Source: Pseudomonadota bacterium (lineage in GTDB: Bacteria; Pseudomonadota; Alphaproteobacteria; Rhizobiales; Devosiaceae). From it: DNA of 16,072 nucleotides. How positions within the stretch are numbered: the first letter of the stretch is position 1; the number at the start of each line of letters is the position of its first letter. The stretch covers positions 1 through 16,072 of the forward strand of contig JAEWHZ010000289.1 of assembly GCA_023387585.1 (NCBI GenBank), read 5' to 3'. A program made the position numbers and the translations under genes. Below are positions 14,001 to 16,072 of this stretch, piece by piece. The notes beneath the pieces were generated by a model, which worked only from the letters and a program-made list of their open reading frames with translations, did no database searches and was not told the origin of the DNA.

Positions 14001-14089
14001 AATGCATCCGGAACGCGAAATCGGCGCACCATGCCCCGGCCGATCCGCCAGCGTCAAATCGCAAGTTTTCGCGAGATAGTCGTCCTGCG

Positions 14090-14719
14090 TCAGTGCGAGG
14101 ACGGCGCATCGCCCCAGCCGTCGGGGCGGATTTCGGCCACCATCAGCCCCTTGGGGCCTTCGCCATAGCGCACCAGCACGAACTGGCCGGGGCGCAGCTC
14201 GGCGATGCCGAAGCGGCGCAGCGTCTCCATATGCACGAAGATGTCCTCCGTGCCGGGCCCGGCCGAAAGGAAGCCGAAGCCGCGCACGCGGTTGAACCAC
14301 TTCACCTCGAGCCGCTGCATGGGCGAGGTCGGCTCCACCGCCACATGGGTGCGCGGCGCGCCGAGCTGGGCTGGATGCCTGGCGGTCGATTCGTCCATCG
14401 ACAGGATGCGGAAGGCCTGCAGCCCGCCGGGACGGTGCAGCGCCTCGACGACGATGCGCGCCCCCTCATAGGCCGTGGCATAGCCATCCCGGCGCAGGCA
14501 GGTCACGTGCAAAAGTACGTCCGGCATGCCGTTGTCGGGCACGATGAAGCCGAAACCCTTGCCGGCGTCGAACCATTTGATGGCGCCGCTGATCTCAATG
14601 GTGTCGACGGCGGCGTCTCCGCTCAGCCCGTCCGCGGTGCCGGAGCGCGCATCCAGCTCATCGCCATCCGGCCTGCCCTCACCCTCGCCCGTACCCTTGG
14701 CCCCCATGCTCCCCAACAC
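14090..14719 (-). CDS. Double cold-shock-domain protein
   Basis: A 209-aa nucleic-acid-binding protein with two cold-shock (OB-fold) domains, a form common in Hyphomicrobiales. Domain 1 (about 41-108) has IKWFDAGKGFGFIV (RNP1, 47-60) and VLLHV (RNP2). Domain 2 (about 137-205) has VKWFNRVRGFGFLS and DIFVHME. The first 40 residues are acidic and Gly-rich, probably disordered. It likely binds RNA or single-stranded DNA. The GTG at 14719 has GGAG 5 bases upstream; an ATG at 14707 is possible but its G-rich stretch is too close. Domain 1 has L-L-H where domain 2 keeps the aromatic F-V-H, so the two domains may bind differently. Confidence 0.92.
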   Translation of the reverse strand: MLGSMGAKGTGEGEGRPDGDELDARSGTADGLSGDAAVDTIEISGAIKWFDAGKGFGFIVPDNGMPDVLLHVTCLRRDGYATAYEGARIVVEALHRPGGLQAFRILSMDESTARHPAQLGAPRTHVAVEPTSPMQRLEVKWFNRVRGFGFLSAGPGTEDIFVHMETLRRFGIAELRPGQFVLVRYGEGPKGLMVAEIRPDGWGDAPSSH

Positions 14720-14892
14720 CTTTACTCCGCGGCCGACCTGCCACGCTTACGCGCCTCGATTTGGCACAGTGTGGCCGATTCAGGGCCAAAAGTTAAGCGT
14801 GTGTTACCGGGATTCAGGTGGACAAGCGTTGCCCCGCCTCATGCCAGGGGCTACAGCCTTCAGCGAAACAATCCGGGAAGGAGATCAAGCCC

Positions 14893-15309
14893 ATGAAATA
14901 CCTGCACACCATGGTGCGCGTGAGCAATGTCGAGGACAGCCTGCGCTTCTACTGCGAGGGGCTGGGGCTCGAAGAGGTTCGCCGCAACGAGAACGAGAAG
15001 GGCCGCTATACGCTCATCTTCCTCAAGGCGCCCGGCGATGCCGGCGGCGAGGTCGAGCTGACCTTCAACTGGGACCCGGAAACCTATACCGGCGGCCGCA
15101 ATTTCGGCCATCTGGCCTATCAGGTCCCCGACATCTACGCCCTGTGCCAGCATCTGTCGGACATGGGCTACACCATCAACCGCCCGCCGCGTGACGGCCA
15201 TATGGCCTTCGTGCGCTCGCCGGACGGCATCTCGGTCGAGCTGATTCAGGACGGCACGCTCGAGCCCAGGGAACCCTGGCTCTCCATGCCCAATACCGGC
15301 AGCTGGTAA
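14893..15309 (+). CDS. gloA: Glyoxalase I (lactoylglutathione lyase)
   Basis: Converts the glutathione hemithioacetal of methylglyoxal to S-lactoylglutathione; cytoplasmic and metal-dependent. At 138 aa it matches E. coli GloA (135 aa) from the first residues (MKYLHTMVRV) onward. All four metal ligands are present: H5, E55 (in EVELTFNW), H73 (FGHLAYQV) and E116 (PDGISVELIQ). The length suits a Ni/Co-type bacterial enzyme rather than the longer zinc type, as in E. coli. The ATG at 14893 has GGAAGGAG 9 bases upstream; an in-frame ATG at 14818 would add 25 residues with no family match. A strong terminator follows. It is divergent from the cold-shock gene across 173 bp. Confidence 0.95.
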   Translation: MKYLHTMVRVSNVEDSLRFYCEGLGLEEVRRNENEKGRYTLIFLKAPGDAGGEVELTFNWDPETYTGGRNFGHLAYQVPDIYALCQHLSDMGYTINRPPRDGHMAFVRSPDGISVELIQDGTLEPREPWLSMPNTGSW

Positions 15310-15315
15310 CGTTTA

Positions 15316-15368
15316 CCGAACGCTAACCAGCGCGCTTAGCGCCTGGTTAGCGCTTCGGGTTGTATTTT
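15316..15368 (+). terminator. Intrinsic terminator after gloA
   Basis: CGCTAACCAG (15321-15330) pairs with CTGGTTAGCG (15343-15352), extended inward by GCGC/GCGC around a TTA tip and outward by CCGAA (15316-15320) with TTCGG (15354-15358). The T-rich tail TTGTATTTT (15360-15368) follows directly. This is the most convincing intrinsic terminator in the window. Confidence 0.8.
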
Positions 15369-15392
15369 ACGCATCGCACTTAAATCCCTCAT

Positions 15393-15414
15393 GATGTTGC
15401 GAATTCGCAACATC
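15393..15414. promoter_or_regulatory. Perfect 22-bp palindrome upstream of the M15 lipoprotein gene
   Basis: GATGTTGCGAA followed immediately by its exact reverse complement, with the GAATTC core at 15401-15406. It ends 20 bases before the start codon and just before the ribosome site, downstream of A/T-rich sequence (TTGTAT at 15360, TAAATC at 15381) where a promoter could lie. The lack of a loop favours a dimeric protein-binding site over an RNA hairpin. Confidence 0.5.
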
Positions 15415-15434
15415 GCCTGAGCGGGAGCGGCGAT

Positions 15435-15899
15435 GTGAGAACGATCCTTGCCCTGTTGATTGCCGTGTCGCTGATGGCGGCCTGCGTGCCCATGGCCATG
15501 TTCGCCTCGGGCGACGGCGCCGGCTATCGCGGCCTGCGCCAGGATTGGGGCACCTATGTCTCGCATGACCGCGTCAACGCCTTCTGCCTCAGCCCCAAGC
15601 TGCGGCTGGCCATCTGGGATTTCGAGGGCCATTTCGGGCGCAAGGTGGTGATGAGCTCGGGGTTTCGCGACCTGCACTACAATTCGCAGGTCGGCGGCGC
15701 CGAAAGTTCCTATCACACGCGCTGCATGGCCGCCGATTTCCACATTCCGGGCGTCTCCAAGCAGGAGCTGATCCGCTTCGCCATGGGGAACGGCTATGTC
15801 GGCGGGCTCGGCTGCTATCCGGGGCGGCAGTTCATCCATATCGACGTGCGCGACCGCCCTCGCGGCTATACACGGCCGGTCACCTTTTCCGGCTGTTGA
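15435..15899 (+). CDS. M15-family murein peptidase-like lipoprotein (MepK/YcbK-like)
   Basis: A 154-aa predicted envelope peptidase of the M15/DUF882 family, whose E. coli member MepK (YcbK) cuts peptidoglycan cross-links. Signal segment 3-16 ends in MAAC, a slightly atypical lipobox with C17. Catalytic-domain motifs are SSGFRDLHYNSQVGG (74-88), SYHTRCMAADFHIPG (92-106) with zinc ligands H94 and D101, and FIHIDVR (133-139) with H135. E. coli MepK, as I recall, has YHTKGQAMDFHI here, so the core is close, but its Gly is C97 in this protein. The start is GTG 15435, with GGGAG 7 bases upstream; the overlapping ATG at 15433 is followed at once by a stop. It probably has its own promoter, since a terminator precedes it. 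Confidence 0.88.
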   Translation: MRTILALLIAVSLMAACVPMAMFASGDGAGYRGLRQDWGTYVSHDRVNAFCLSPKLRLAIWDFEGHFGRKVVMSSGFRDLHYNSQVGGAESSYHTRCMAADFHIPGVSKQELIRFAMGNGYVGGLGCYPGRQFIHIDVRDRPRGYTRPVTFSGC

Positions 15900-15915
15900 A
15901 CCAAGGCGATAGGGG

Positions 15916-15944
15916 TTGCCTATCCCGCGCGTTGTTACTATACC
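15916..15944 (+). promoter_or_regulatory. Promoter of tRNA-Glu
   Basis: TTGCCT (15916-15921) and TATACC (15939-15944) are exactly 17 bases apart, giving a start near 15951, about 12 bases before the tRNA. The -35 overlaps the inverted repeat GATAGG/CCTATC (15908-15913, 15919-15924), which might end the upstream transcript. Confidence 0.6.
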
Positions 15945-15962
15945 CACGCACACACCAACCGG

Positions 15963-16037
15963 GCGCCCTTCGTCTATCGGTTAGGATGCCACCCTTTCAC
16001 GGTGGAGAGAGGGGTTCGATTCCCCTAGGGCGTACCA
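15963..16037 (+). tRNA. tRNA-Glu (anticodon UUC)
   Basis: A 75-nt tRNA with encoded CCA. The acceptor GCGCCCT pairs with AGGGCGT, ending in a G1-T72 wobble. The anticodon stem CCACC/GGTGG encloses CTTTCAC, giving anticodon TTC. The T arm AGGGG/CCCCT encloses TTCGATT. The discriminator is A and CCA is at 16035-16037. Confidence 0.97.
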
Positions 16038-16072
16038 GCTTGCGCTGGCCTGGAAAGTGCCTATGTTGACGT

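Noticed and set aside
12598..14079. Plus-strand 493-codon frame over the hemolysin III and DUF192 genes
   Set aside because: It is out of frame with the clear hemolysin III gene and antisense to DUF192; the composition is shadow-like.
14761..14776. TGGCAC...GGCC resembling a sigma-54 promoter
   Set aside because: The GG-to-GC spacing is 9 instead of 10 and the -12 element is poor.

Overview
The window is about 16 kb of high-GC DNA, densely packed with genes on both strands. It is best explained as chromosome of an alphaproteobacterium of the order Hyphomicrobiales (Rhizobiales), perhaps Devosia-like. The evidence is AapJ-type amino-acid-binding proteins, a stand-alone homologue of the complex I subunit NDUFS4 beside tRNA-Pro, a double cold-shock-domain protein, and palindromic intergenic repeats of a kind I recognise from this order. 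The genus is an inference.

Layout. 1-2569 (+): a GGDEF diguanylate cyclase running off the left edge, then a two-HKD cardiolipin synthase. 2570-4678 (-): two tandem AapJ-like periplasmic amino-acid-binding proteins of equal length, with no permease or ATPase gene nearby. 4860-6050 (+): cystathionine beta-lyase, divergent from the binding proteins across a 181-bp region with a 15-bp palindrome. 6051-6662: an intergenic repeat, tRNA-Pro(UGG) and the NDUFS4-like gene. 6713-7088: a second repeat type and a DUF2442 protein (-).

7130-11465 (-) is the most distinctive block: two successive pairs, each a TIM-barrel sugar isomerase/epimerase followed by a Gfo/Idh/MocA dehydrogenase. The pairs are separated by a 222-bp leader that holds another repeat. 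They probably form a sugar- or polyol-oxidising pathway whose substrate cannot be read from the sequence. 11466-11899 has no convincing gene but holds a nested inverted repeat and the tRNA-Arg promoter.

11900-13495: tRNA-Arg(UCU), a 68-aa conserved-looking protein of unknown function (+), a 46-aa single-span membrane protein (-), and a hemolysin III/PAQR membrane protein (+). 13512-14719 (-): a DUF192 lipoprotein and a double cold-shock protein. 14893-15899 (+): glyoxalase I with a strong terminator, then a MepK/YcbK-like M15 lipoprotein preceded by a perfect 22-bp palindrome. 15963-16037: tRNA-Glu(UUC).

Most genes are ordinary housekeeping or metabolic genes. I see no CRISPR array, transposase, phage gene or toxin-antitoxin pair. 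The points most worth following up are the double isomerase/dehydrogenase block, the orphan binding-protein pair, the two perfect palindromes in promoter regions, and several substitutions at key residues.
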